The notes under the pieces are model-generated. The model was given only the letters and a program-made list of their open reading frames with translations, was not told the origin of the DNA and ran no database searches. 64,000 bases of DNA, taken from positions 1-64,000 of the forward strand of contig CADCET010000009.1 of NCBI GenBank assembly GCA_902800495.1, written 5' to 3'. The stretch is from an uncultured Prevotellaceae bacterium (GTDB lineage Bacteria; Bacteroidota; Bacteroidia; Bacteroidales; Bacteroidaceae). Shown one piece after another: positions 27,437-35,832 of this stretch. The translations under genes and the position numbers were made by a program. Every line of letters starts with the position of its first letter. Position 1 is the stretch's first letter.

Positions 27437-29605
27437 TTAAGTGGATTTCTTCTTGAAAATAATCTTGTTAAGTAGAATCGTCTTTTTGCTTATTTTTGTT
27501 ACATTCTTGTCCTCTTCGCTTCGTTCGTATTTATGCAAATAGGTATAGCCATAACGGGCATCGATGCTTACACCGTTCAAAATGATATACTGTAGTTTGC
27601 TTTCACTATTGGTAGCCTGAGTTTTGCTGATTTCGTCTAAATGATTACGATTAAAGCGACCTGCACGGATAACAAACATTGTACAATCGACAGCGCGTTC
27701 AATAATATCGGCATCAGCCAACATGCCAGATGTCGGACTATCAATGATGATACAGTCATAATCTTCTTTGGCAGATTGGATAAGCTGATCAAGCAAGGGA
27801 GTTTTCAATAGTTCCGTCGGGTTGGTAGGTAAGGCACCTGCCGGCAGAACATCCAGCATGGGATAATTATTTGGCTTAAACAGCAGTTTGTGGTAATCCT
27901 CTTCATCTCCATTGAGATAGTCTGTTAACCCTAATAAAGGAGTCATCCATAATCGTGAGGCTGAAGCCTGACGGAGGTCTCCGTCGATGAATAGTACACG
28001 CTCTCCGCCAATCGCCCTTGTCAGTGCTAAATTCATAGCCACAAAGGTCTTGCCGACTTCTATCTGGGTAGATTTGATAAGATACGACTTGCCGCCATCA
28101 TTCATGAAACTACCGGCAAAACTTGCATCCATATTATTTCGCAAGACCCTGAATGCCTCATTAGAGGCGTTAAGCATATCAGGGCCTACGACGATGCCAC
28201 TTGATTTGGCTTTACGGCCTATCCCGAATCGCATGAGTAGACTTTCTAAACTGTGCTCACGGCCAGAATAGGGGACTTCGCCTAAGAAAGGAATGTCACA
28301 GTTACGTTCAATGTCATAGTGGTCACGCACACTTTCATCAAATGAAGCGCGAAGGAAGATAACTGTTACTGGAGCTAAAAGCCCCAACAGAATGGCGGCA
28401 AGGATTATTTGTGACCGTTTGGGAGAAGTCGGTTTCCCGCTGCCATGTGGTGGTTCAATCAGTTGGGTGTTAGTTGGATTATAGGTGATGCTGATCTCGT
28501 TTTCTTCCTTTTTTTGAAGAAGGAACAAATACAGACTTTCCTTTACTTTCTGATCGCGTTCAATAGAAATAAGATGTTTGGCTTGGGAAGGGTTGGAAGA
28601 AATCTTTGAGGCGGTTTCACCATAATAGTTGTTAAGAGAGTTAATCTGGATGTCAATCGTGCGAATGTGGTTATTGACATTGGCGTGAATGTTCTTGCGC
28701 AAACTATTAAGCTCCTTCTCCAAATTCATCATCAATGGATTCTGGCCCGTTGTGTATTCCATGTGACTCTGCATTTGCAGCAGCATACTGTTGTAAAGCG
28801 TTATCTGCGACTCAATCAGGCTGTTGTTAATGCCGGAATTGACAAGCAGCAGTTGACCTTGTGCCGATTTGTCGTCCAATAGGCTGCGTATATACTCGGC
28901 CATTGCTTTTTCATTCATGAGCCTCAGCAAGTCGGCATCTACTCGGCTCTGCTGTTGCAGATAGACGTCGCTGACATGTTGAAGGTCGGTAATACCATAA
29001 CGGCTTTTATACTGAGCGATGCTGTCATCGACAATCCCAAGTTCGTGCTCTAGCAACTTCAGTCGGGAGTCTATAAAATGTGATGTATTAAGAGTTGCCT
29101 TGCGTTTGTCTTCCAGCCATTTCTCGTTGTAGACTTGAAGAATCAGCGTGAGGACTGCCTCAGCTTCAGCAGTAGAGAAGTCACGGTAAGTAATATCGAT
29201 AATCGTAGATTTTACGTCATCATTTTCTGCTTTTAGCCGTCCTTGGATACCTACGGCCTTGTTGATGAGATAACCGCCTTTCAGGGTAGAATCCAGACGG
29301 TGGGCTACTTCCATTAGCACGTCAAGTGAAGTGTAATGGCGTATGACATTGGTAACATTGCTATTTTGTTTTACAAAGCCGATATCATTGAATTCGTCAC
29401 CATTCTTTTCGGTGGAATTTTTGCCTAGACTTTCTTCACGTACCATGACAACTGCCTTACGAGTATATAAAAATGGCGTGTTAATGAGATAATTGACGGC
29501 CAAAAACAGAGTTACTAAAATCGAGGCAACAAACCATCGCCACCGTGCCGCACACATGCGCCAAAGATCAACGATAGTAATAAAGCTGTCAGAATTCTTG
29601 TTCAT
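27437..29605 (-). CDS. Wzc-like polysaccharide co-polymerase and tyrosine autokinase
   Basis: The protein (722 residues) has an N-terminal membrane helix (about residues 22-41), a long periplasmic coiled-coil domain, a second helix near residue 400 ([20 protein letters not shown]) and a C-terminal BY-kinase. Kinase motifs are Walker A ([17 protein letters not shown]), Walker A' ([10 protein letters not shown]) and Walker B ([10 protein letters not shown]). The Walker A lacks the first glycine of the usual GxxGxGKT. The tail has few tyrosines ([15 protein letters not shown]). It controls polymer length with the Wza-like protein encoded just upstream. Confidence 0.88.
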   Translation of the reverse strand: MNKNSDSFITIVDLWRMCAARWRWFVASILVTLFLAVNYLINTPFLYTRKAVVMVREESLGKNSTEKNGDEFNDIGFVKQNSNVTNVIRHYTSLDVLMEVAHRLDSTLKGGYLINKAVGIQGRLKAENDDVKSTIIDITYRDFSTAEAEAVLTLILQVYNEKWLEDKRKATLNTSHFIDSRLKLLEHELGIVDDSIAQYKSRYGITDLQHVSDVYLQQQSRVDADLLRLMNEKAMAEYIRSLLDDKSAQGQLLLVNSGINNSLIESQITLYNSMLLQMQSHMEYTTGQNPLMMNLEKELNSLRKNIHANVNNHIRTIDIQINSLNNYYGETASKISSNPSQAKHLISIERDQKVKESLYLFLLQKKEENEISITYNPTNTQLIEPPHGSGKPTSPKRSQIILAAILLGLLAPVTVIFLRASFDESVRDHYDIERNCDIPFLGEVPYSGREHSLESLLMRFGIGRKAKSSGIVVGPDMLNASNEAFRVLRNNMDASFAGSFMNDGGKSYLIKSTQIEVGKTFVAMNLALTRAIGGERVLFIDGDLRQASASRLWMTPLLGLTDYLNGDEEDYHKLLFKPNNYPMLDVLPAGALPTNPTELLKTPLLDQLIQSAKEDYDCIIIDSPTSGMLADADIIERAVDCTMFVIRAGRFNRNHLDEISKTQATNSESKLQYIILNGVSIDARYGYTYLHKYERSEEDKNVTKISKKTILLNKIIFKKKST

Positions 29606-29615
29606 TTTCTTTCGT

Positions 29616-30443
29616 TTATTTTAGCCACAATGCAGCCATCGTACTGATTAACGAGACCAGTGAAACCCAGATGGCAGGCTGGTTAAAAGTGTTACCGGCA
29701 GTCTTTGCTTCACGCTGCTTCTTGGAGTTGGGCGTTACATAGACCACATCGTTCTGCTGCAGATAATAGGCAGGCGATGAGAGCATGTTCTGACGGTCGC
29801 ACAGGTTGATGACGTAGGTCTGGTCTTCGCCGGCCACTTCGCGGAACACCATCACATTTTCTCTTTGTCCGTTAATGGTCAAGTCGCCCGCTTCAGCTAA
29901 TGCATCCAGAATTGTGAAATAGTCTTTCTGGGCGTTGATACGGCCGGGACGATTCACTTCGCCAAGGACGTTAATCATTAAGTTGACATATTCGACGGTG
30001 ACGATGGGATCCAGGACTAACTCTCTGGCAATTAGTCTGGAGCGGATATGAGCGGCCACTTCCTGACGGGTCTTTCCTTGTACGGATACCTTCCCAAGTA
30101 CAGGGAAGTCGATGTCGCCTTGTTCGTCGACAGTATAAGCCAGTATGGCAGACCCGCCGGTATTCCCCCCTATGGATGTCTCTGGCGCCAAGGTGGTGCC
30201 AAGTGCATGCAAGTTTTGCGAAACAGATGTCAGATTGAACTGGTTGACCAGCATCGGGTCGGTACTGCTGACTACAATGTTTATCTTGTCTTTCGGTCGC
30301 AGACGGAACGGCTGTTCATTCTGCAGCGTCATCCCTCGTATAGCTTCAGCATCCTGGAAGTAGGCCACGTTTTTGGGTGTCGTGCAACTGCCGAGCCAGC
30401 ATGCAAGCATGAGGAGGAGTGTGGTATGAATGTATGGTTTCAT
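29616..30443 (-). CDS. Wza-like polysaccharide export lipoprotein
   Basis: The 275-residue protein begins with a lipoprotein signal (MKPYIHTTLLLMLACWLGSC, Cys20). A polysaccharide biosynthesis/export domain (RLRPKDKINIVVSSTDP) and SLBB-like blocks (INVLGEVNRPGRINAQK, LAEAGDLTINGQRENVMVFR) follow. A C-terminal membrane helix (AIWVSLVSLISTMAALWL) is present. It would form the outer-membrane export pore. It is separated from Wzc by 10 bases and from UpxY by 7. Confidence 0.9.
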   Translation of the reverse strand: MKPYIHTTLLLMLACWLGSCTTPKNVAYFQDAEAIRGMTLQNEQPFRLRPKDKINIVVSSTDPMLVNQFNLTSVSQNLHALGTTLAPETSIGGNTGGSAILAYTVDEQGDIDFPVLGKVSVQGKTRQEVAAHIRSRLIARELVLDPIVTVEYVNLMINVLGEVNRPGRINAQKDYFTILDALAEAGDLTINGQRENVMVFREVAGEDQTYVINLCDRQNMLSSPAYYLQQNDVVYVTPNSKKQREAKTAGNTFNQPAIWVSLVSLISTMAALWLK

Positions 30444-30450
30444 CGTATGT

Positions 30451-31479
30451 TTATACTTTTCGCCCTTTGCGTATGAGTGCTACGAAGGTGCGGAGTTTGG
30501 CCGACTTCGGCTGGTGGTCGCGGACGTATTGCTTGGCAGCGTCGCGATAGGCGGGGTTGCGGGTCGAGATGTAGAGCGCTATCCAGAGGTAGGCGCGGGC
30601 GTCGGTGGCGGCTTTCGATTCGCTCCGCTGATTGATTTCAGAGAGGATGTCCATCACCTGCTCCCGTAGCTGCTTCTCGTCGGTGGTATAACGGCATAGA
30701 TGGGCGCAGATGAGCATCAGTGCCTGGAAGTGGTTGCGGGCCGCTTCGTTCTTCACCTCGTGGTTGCGGTAGCGGTAGAGGCGTGTCAGCATATCGGCGT
30801 CGCGGCGATTGATGTTCGTGTCTTGTTCGCGGTTGATGCGGTGCTGCAGTATCGTCAGCAGGTGGTTCTGCGTATATTCGATGAAGTCGGTGCGGATGGT
30901 GTCGGCAGAGCTGTGGCTGAGAATGGTCACCTTGTTCTTGTCGACGTCGCACATGCGGATGTTCATGACGCCCGACAGCAGTTCGATGGCCAAGTCCAGA
31001 TGGATGGCGCCGTGCGAGAGCTGTACCCGCATGACGGAAGCTTCGTGTCCGGCAAACGGTCCGCTGATGATTTTCACCTTGTCCGTCACTTCGATACTGC
31101 TGATAGGGGGAATGATGTCGTAGTAACCTCGGTATTGGATACAGGCATGCAGGAACTCCTGCATCGTCTTGTCCGATACGGTGGCTTTCTCGCCGTTGGT
31201 GTCCAAGTAATGCCAGAGGCGGAGCCGCGAGGGTATGCCTTTCTGGTTGCTGACCAGGCGGTTGATGTCGTCCTCGGTGGTTTTCAGAAATACGATGTTG
31301 GCAAAGTCGTTCGACAGGCTTCTTTCCGTCTCCTTCAGGAAATCCTGGGGATAGAAAGGCTCGATGATGGCCTCATCGTGGCTCAGACGCTGTGCGTTCT
31401 CTGTTTTGAGCCATTCCATGAAACGTTTCATCTCATGATGCGTCATGACATACCAACAAGTTTTGTTCCCTGTCTTCAT
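30451..31479 (-). CDS. UpxY-like (NusG-family) transcription antiterminator
   Basis: The protein (342 residues) has an N-terminal NGN domain starting CWYVMTHHEMKRF and a KOW motif (DKVKIISGPFAGHEASVMRV, about residues 150-169). A long C-terminal helical region follows (residues about 210-342). UpxY proteins of Bacteroides are encoded first in capsule operons and prevent premature termination in their own operon. Here it is likewise the first gene before wza/wzc. The C-terminal extension makes it longer than the usual UpxY (about 170-200 residues); its role is unknown. Confidence 0.85.
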   Translation of the reverse strand: MKTGNKTCWYVMTHHEMKRFMEWLKTENAQRLSHDEAIIEPFYPQDFLKETERSLSNDFANIVFLKTTEDDINRLVSNQKGIPSRLRLWHYLDTNGEKATVSDKTMQEFLHACIQYRGYYDIIPPISSIEVTDKVKIISGPFAGHEASVMRVQLSHGAIHLDLAIELLSGVMNIRMCDVDKNKVTILSHSSADTIRTDFIEYTQNHLLTILQHRINREQDTNINRRDADMLTRLYRYRNHEVKNEAARNHFQALMLICAHLCRYTTDEKQLREQVMDILSEINQRSESKAATDARAYLWIALYISTRNPAYRDAAKQYVRDHQPKSAKLRTFVALIRKGRKV

Positions 31480-31602
31480 CGTTTTATGTTGTCACACTCC
31501 CGAATGTGTCTTTGATAGTCTACGGTTGGATGTATAATAAATATACTCCTTGCATTTTGTTGTTCATGCAAGCTAAGTGGCTGTTTACCAAATGGTTGCT
31601 TG

Positions 31603-31624
31603 CTGTAAAAAGGCCTTTTCAGCC
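31603..31624 (-). promoter_or_regulatory. Inverted repeat in the upxY leader
   Basis: The sequence gctgtaaaaaggccttttcagc forms an imperfect hairpin around AAAAGG/CCTTTT. On the minus strand it is followed by TTTTTAC within the stem, so it may act as a pause or attenuation site. No full terminator was seen. Confidence 0.4.
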
Positions 31625-31716
31625 TGCCGGGATTCCGTGACTGCCTTTTCAGCAGCACATTCGGCCAACTCGCAACCTGTACACCGTTCCTGACATCTGC
31701 CGTGACGATTCGGAGA

Positions 31717-31724
31717 CAAAAGTA
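31717..31724 (-). promoter_or_regulatory. Likely -7 element for the polysaccharide operon
   Basis: CAAAAGTA on the plus strand reads TACTTTTG on the minus strand and matches TAnnTTTG. No clear TTTG is seen 19-21 bases upstream. The site would give a leader of about 230 bases before the upxY start. Confidence 0.5.
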
Positions 31725-31851
31725 ATAAAAATCTGATAAAAATTATTCTAATTTATATAGAAATCGTGTGCTGAGGCTCTGTTTTTAACAGGTTTTAACT
31801 GTAAAAACGCTGTAGTAGCCCTGAAGTTTTATCCATTTTTTTTGTATTCTA

Positions 31852-31883
31852 TTTGGTTTTTTCGGAATAATTGTTTATTTTTG
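31852..31883 (+). promoter_or_regulatory. Promoter for the sensor gene cluster
   Basis: TTTG (31852-31855) and TATTTTTG (31876-31883) are spaced by 20 bases, an exact match to the Bacteroidota consensus. The ATG at 31898 is only 15 bases after the -7 box, so the transcript leader is very short or absent. Confidence 0.75.
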
Positions 31884-31897
31884 CAGGCGATTATTAA

Positions 31898-33523
31898 ATG
31901 AATTGTTCAGTCGTGTTATATAGTCAGAAACATCTGAAGCTTCTTGTACTGCTGGGCTTGCTGCTTTGCAGTACGCTTTTGCGTGCCGCTTCCTCGAGCG
32001 ATGAGCTCATGCGGCTCGAAGCTCTGATGCTGAAATACATTGGAACGAATGAGCGTGATACCTTCTTCGTCATCACTGAGCAGCTGAAAGAGGCAGCCAC
32101 GAAGGAGGGCGACGACCGGCTGTTCCACAAGGCATGGAGTAATCAGGCACTTTTTGAGGCGGCGCATCAGTATTATGCGAGTGCCATGGATATATGTCAG
32201 CAGATGAAAAAGCATGCCCAGGAGCAGGGCTGCGTCTACGGTGAATATTCCTCCCTGCATACCGAGGCGATGGTGCTCTTGCAGAAACAGCAGTACGACG
32301 CTGCTGAGAAAGCCTTCCTCAACGCCGTGGATTTCCATCATCGGCGATTCCCCAACGAGAGTGCCGCTGAGGATTTGCGCGAACTGATGAAGATTGCCTA
32401 TACGCGCGGCAATATGGAACTGGCCAAGAAATATGCCAACCAGTTGCTCGCTGAGCCAAACCTGGCTCCCCACCATAAGGGTAGGACGCTGTACCGCCTT
32501 AGCATCATGGCATTTGATGAGAATGATGCCGATGAATTCAACCATATCTATGACGAGATGAAGCGGCTGGAGCAGACTGACGGCATCAGGATGCAGGGCG
32601 TCTTGACGGAGGTGAATTTTTACATCGTCAACGGCGACTACAAAAGTGCCCTGCGCCTTTCTGACCGATTGTCGCCCGATACCTGTGCCGAGCGCAAGGC
32701 TCTGATCTATCACCGTCTGGGTGACGATGCCAAAGCCTACGAGTACATGCTGCAGTACAAGAACATCTCCGACTCCATTGCCCGCGCTTCGCACAACAGC
32801 GAGGTGGCCAACTTGTATCTGCGCATGAACAACGACCGCCTCCGTTTGGAGCAGGAACTGCTGGAAAACCAGAACGGAAAGCTGCGTTATCGCTTCTACA
32901 TAGCCGTTGCCCTGTTGGTAATCCTGATTCTGCTCTTCGTCATCTATCAGCGTCGTAAGATTATCCGTCTGCTCAAGCACGACAATACGATGCTTGACTA
33001 TGGCAAGAAGGGTGCCGAGAGGGCTCTCAAGGAGCTCAACGAGCTGTCGTTCTACGAGAGTAAGGCCGATTTGTCGCTCACGACGCCGGTGAGGGTCAAC
33101 AAACTCTGCGACCATCTGGCCAACATTGCACAGAACAACTGCGACAAGGGCGTGACAACCGTGTTCCAGACCGATTATCCGGATGATTTCGAAATCAAGT
33201 CGAATCCGGAGGCATTGGAAAAGCTGTTGGCGCTCCTTCTCAACAACTCCGCACGTTTTGCGCAGGAAGGTCTGATCAGGCTGAGGTGTGCCGATGCCGG
33301 GGCGTTTGTCTTGCTCAGCATCACCGACGCGACCTCCCGCTATGGCGACGACCCTGGGAACCTGTCCGGTGGCGTGAAGGCCGACGACGACGGCGTGCGT
33401 TACGTGAACGTGAACTTCAATATCTGCCAGTCCATCAGCCGTCTGCTCCACGGACGTATTTGGTATGATGCGGAGTATACGGGTGGTACCCGATTCTACT
33501 TTGAAGTACCCAAGGAACCGTAA
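31898..33523 (+). CDS. TPR protein with a degenerate histidine-kinase ATPase domain
   Basis: The protein (541 residues) has a signal peptide (cleavage near LLRA), TPR-like helices (about residues 35-330), one membrane helix (YIAVALLVILILLFVIYQ, about 335-352), a short coiled linker and a C-terminal HATPase-like domain (about 395-541). The N-box is LALLLNNSARFA and the C-terminal block is LLHGRIWYDAEYTGGTRFYF. The usual G1 box DxGxG is replaced by DATSRYGDD and there is no DHp histidine box. It resembles Bacteroidota TPR sensor kinases that have lost catalysis. First gene of a five-gene cluster, divergent from upxY. Confidence 0.72.
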   Translation: MNCSVVLYSQKHLKLLVLLGLLLCSTLLRAASSSDELMRLEALMLKYIGTNERDTFFVITEQLKEAATKEGDDRLFHKAWSNQALFEAAHQYYASAMDICQQMKKHAQEQGCVYGEYSSLHTEAMVLLQKQQYDAAEKAFLNAVDFHHRRFPNESAAEDLRELMKIAYTRGNMELAKKYANQLLAEPNLAPHHKGRTLYRLSIMAFDENDADEFNHIYDEMKRLEQTDGIRMQGVLTEVNFYIVNGDYKSALRLSDRLSPDTCAERKALIYHRLGDDAKAYEYMLQYKNISDSIARASHNSEVANLYLRMNNDRLRLEQELLENQNGKLRYRFYIAVALLVILILLFVIYQRRKIIRLLKHDNTMLDYGKKGAERALKELNELSFYESKADLSLTTPVRVNKLCDHLANIAQNNCDKGVTTVFQTDYPDDFEIKSNPEALEKLLALLLNNSARFAQEGLIRLRCADAGAFVLLSITDATSRYGDDPGNLSGGVKADDDGVRYVNVNFNICQSISRLLHGRIWYDAEYTGGTRFYFEVPKEP

Positions 33524-33547
33524 TTGAATACTGAGAAAAACGAACAG

Positions 33548-34792
33548 ATGGAAAAGAAAAGAAAAACTCTTGCCAGAAGACTCACCAGCAGACTGCTGAT
33601 ATGGACGGCCATCATCGCCCTTGGCCTTTCATACCTCCTCTTGCATTTCGAGAGGCAGGCTACCCGCCAGTTCTATTCTGAGATCTATCGAAACAAGATG
33701 CTCATCACCAACGAGTATACGCGTCGCGTCATCTCCGACGTGTACGTGGCGGTCACGAACAATATCTATTATCTGGAACACTCGCTCGACAAGCCCGACG
33801 AGCACAAGAAGACGATGGAGCGTATAGTAAAGAGTGGTACGCGCGTGCGTAGTTGTGGCATCAGCTTTATCAAGGATTACTATTACCCGCAGAAAGAGCA
33901 CCGCTTCTGCCCCTTTGCCTGGCGTAATGTGACCGACCCTGACGTCATCTACGCTGAAGACATGGGCGATGCCGACCTCGACTATCTCGCCGCAGGTTGG
34001 TTCCTCGATGTGCTGAATTCCGATTCGGCCCAGTGGTCGGAGCCTTTCTATGACGGCTATGACGAGAAGACGACGCTGTCGGCCTATATGGTGCCTATCC
34101 ACGACCCCGCAGGCCGTGTCGTCGCCGTGCTCGGAGCCGACATCTCGCTCGACTGGCTCACCAACAAGCTGAAAGAGGCCGACAGCACTATCAACAACGG
34201 CCCGATGTTCATGGCTTCCAAGTTAAAGCTGAGGTCGAAAAGCTTCATCATCAACCACGACGGCTCGTTCCTCACCCATTCCAACGAAGAGCGTATCATG
34301 AAGGACAGTTTCTATGATGAGTTGGAGTCGTGCGACGGCAGCGACGTCAAGGGGCTGATCAAAAGCATGCAAGACGGCGTGGAAGACGTTGACCGTGGTA
34401 ATGAGCGGTTCCTGGTGAATGGCGAGGAGTGTTACCTGTTCTACATACCGGTGAAGTACACCCGGTGGCTGTTTGTCACCATCGTGCCGTGCCGGGCCAT
34501 CGACATTCTGAGCTATCTGAATGGCATCACGGTGGTGCTGATCGTCATATTGGCCGTCATGCTCGTCGTCATCATCTGCCATTATTACATCAAGAACGGC
34601 ACTGAACCGCTGCAGCAGCTGATAGCCATGGCCGACAGTATGGCCAAGGGCAAGCTCGACTCGCTGATGCCCGACTTGAAGCATAACGATGAAATCAAGC
34701 AGTTGGCCGACTCGATAGAGAACATGCGCTTCACCCTTTCCAACTATGTGGACGAGCATAAGCACCCTGACAATCCGGAGGAAACAACCTGA
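33548..34792 (+). CDS. dCache-HAMP sensor without an output domain
   Basis: The product has 414 residues. ATG at 33548 is chosen; an in-frame TTG directly after the preceding stop (33524) is the alternative. It has two membrane helices (about residues 18-34 and 325-350) and a dCache-type extracytoplasmic domain with AAGWFLDVLNSDSAQWSEPFYD and VLGADISLDWL (parts seen). A HAMP-like segment follows (EPLQQLIAMADSMAKGKLDS and HNDEIKQLADSIENMRF). The protein ends just after the HAMP, with no kinase, cyclase or phosphatase domain. It probably works with a partner, most simply the kinase encoded at 37246-39165. Confidence 0.75.
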   Translation: MEKKRKTLARRLTSRLLIWTAIIALGLSYLLLHFERQATRQFYSEIYRNKMLITNEYTRRVISDVYVAVTNNIYYLEHSLDKPDEHKKTMERIVKSGTRVRSCGISFIKDYYYPQKEHRFCPFAWRNVTDPDVIYAEDMGDADLDYLAAGWFLDVLNSDSAQWSEPFYDGYDEKTTLSAYMVPIHDPAGRVVAVLGADISLDWLTNKLKEADSTINNGPMFMASKLKLRSKSFIINHDGSFLTHSNEERIMKDSFYDELESCDGSDVKGLIKSMQDGVEDVDRGNERFLVNGEECYLFYIPVKYTRWLFVTIVPCRAIDILSYLNGITVVLIVILAVMLVVIICHYYIKNGTEPLQQLIAMADSMAKGKLDSLMPDLKHNDEIKQLADSIENMRFTLSNYVDEHKHPDNPEETT

Positions 34793-34812
34793 ACCTTAAA
34801 TAATAAAACATC

Positions 34813-35832
34813 ATGGATATGGAAACAACCAATAACGTAGAGGAAATGCCTAAGACGACATCATGGAAACCGAAGCGGCGAATGTTGCTGACGGTACTGG
34901 CCGTGCTGTTGGCGATGGCTACTTTGTCTTTCGTCATCATCTATCAAGTCATTATTGCCGAGTCGCATGCCCGCTATAATGGCATTAGGAACGTGTCGGC
35001 CGAGAAAGTGTCGAAGATTATCCGGGGCACCGAGATGAATGCCAATAACGTCTTCGACGAGGTCGCCCAGAGTCTTGATTCCCCTGAGCATGTGATAGAA
35101 TCCCTGAAGATCAAGGCCAACCTGAACCTCGACGTGCGCGGCTATTTCGCTGCTTTCACACCCGATTACTTCCCCGAGAAGGGCACGTGGTTCGAGCCAT
35201 ACGTCTATCAGCCGGAGTACGGTGGCTTTGAGTACCGCCAGGTGGGCTCTGCGCGTCATAACTATACCAAGTCGGCCTGGTACATCCGCGCTACTGAGCA
35301 CAACGCCAGCTTCTGGTCTGATCCGTATTACTACTACGACGGAACCAGCATGAGCGGCCACTACGCTACGTTTGTCAAGCCCGTCTACGACGCCAAGGGC
35401 GACCTGGCTTGCGTCTGCGGTGCCGATATGAAGTTCGAGTGGTTGGCCAAGGAGTTGGAGTGGGTAGACCAGAGCAGTAAGACCAACAAGATGCTCAATA
35501 GGTACAAGTCGCTCACCGACTTCGCCTTCTATACCGTTGTCCTCAACAGCGACGGCACCAGTATAGCTGGCCCCGAGGAGAAGGCCGTGGCCATTACTGA
35601 CGAAAATGTGCTCAAAGACCTGTCGCAGAAGCGGGGCGGCGTCATCGAGATGATGATTGATGGTGAAGACTGTACCGTCTATTATGGACCGATAGAATAC
35701 ATTGACTGGTCGGTGGCCGTCATTGTTCCTAAAACCGACATTGTGAAACCGCTGCTCCCGATAGCCTTGATTCTTTTGGGAATGGTTGTCGTTGGCATGA
35801 TAATTGTTAGGTTAGTATGCAAAAAATCGTAA
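34813..35832 (+). CDS. dCache domain protein with two membrane helices only
   Basis: The protein (339 residues) has an N-terminal helix (about residues 25-47), a dCache domain with KSAWYIRATEHNASFWSDPY and VCGADMKFEWL, and a second helix at the very end (ALILLGMVVVGMIIVRLV) followed by only a few cytoplasmic residues. It has no HAMP and no output domain. The stop overlaps the next start (35817-35832), which points to coupled expression. It may be a receptor subunit or a decoy of the cluster. Confidence 0.75.
   Translation: MDMETTNNVEEMPKTTSWKPKRRMLLTVLAVLLAMATLSFVIIYQVIIAESHARYNGIRNVSAEKVSKIIRGTEMNANNVFDEVAQSLDSPEHVIESLKIKANLNLDVRGYFAAFTPDYFPEKGTWFEPYVYQPEYGGFEYRQVGSARHNYTKSAWYIRATEHNASFWSDPYYYYDGTSMSGHYATFVKPVYDAKGDLACVCGADMKFEWLAKELEWVDQSSKTNKMLNRYKSLTDFAFYTVVLNSDGTSIAGPEEKAVAITDENVLKDLSQKRGGVIEMMIDGEDCTVYYGPIEYIDWSVAVIVPKTDIVKPLLPIALILLGMVVVGMIIVRLVCKKS

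Larger units (their letters stand above)
31480..31897. other. Divergent regulatory region between polysaccharide and sensor operons
   Basis: This 418-base gap holds no gene. It contains a plus-strand promoter (31852-31883), a likely minus-strand -7 element (31717-31724), an inverted repeat in the upxY leader (31603-31624) and an A/T-rich middle. If the minus promoter is right, upxY has a leader of about 230 bases, a plausible place for the early terminator that UpxY proteins overcome. Confidence 0.6.

Noticed and set aside
31500-31900. A tRNA or riboswitch in the divergent region
   Set aside because: No cloverleaf or known riboswitch motif was recognised; only a short imperfect hairpin is visible.
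31916-33451. A long open frame of 511 codons on the minus strand
   Set aside because: It is the antisense shadow of the TPR gene on the plus strand, which has a promoter, signal peptide and domain matches. The minus frame has none of these and a low-complexity composition.
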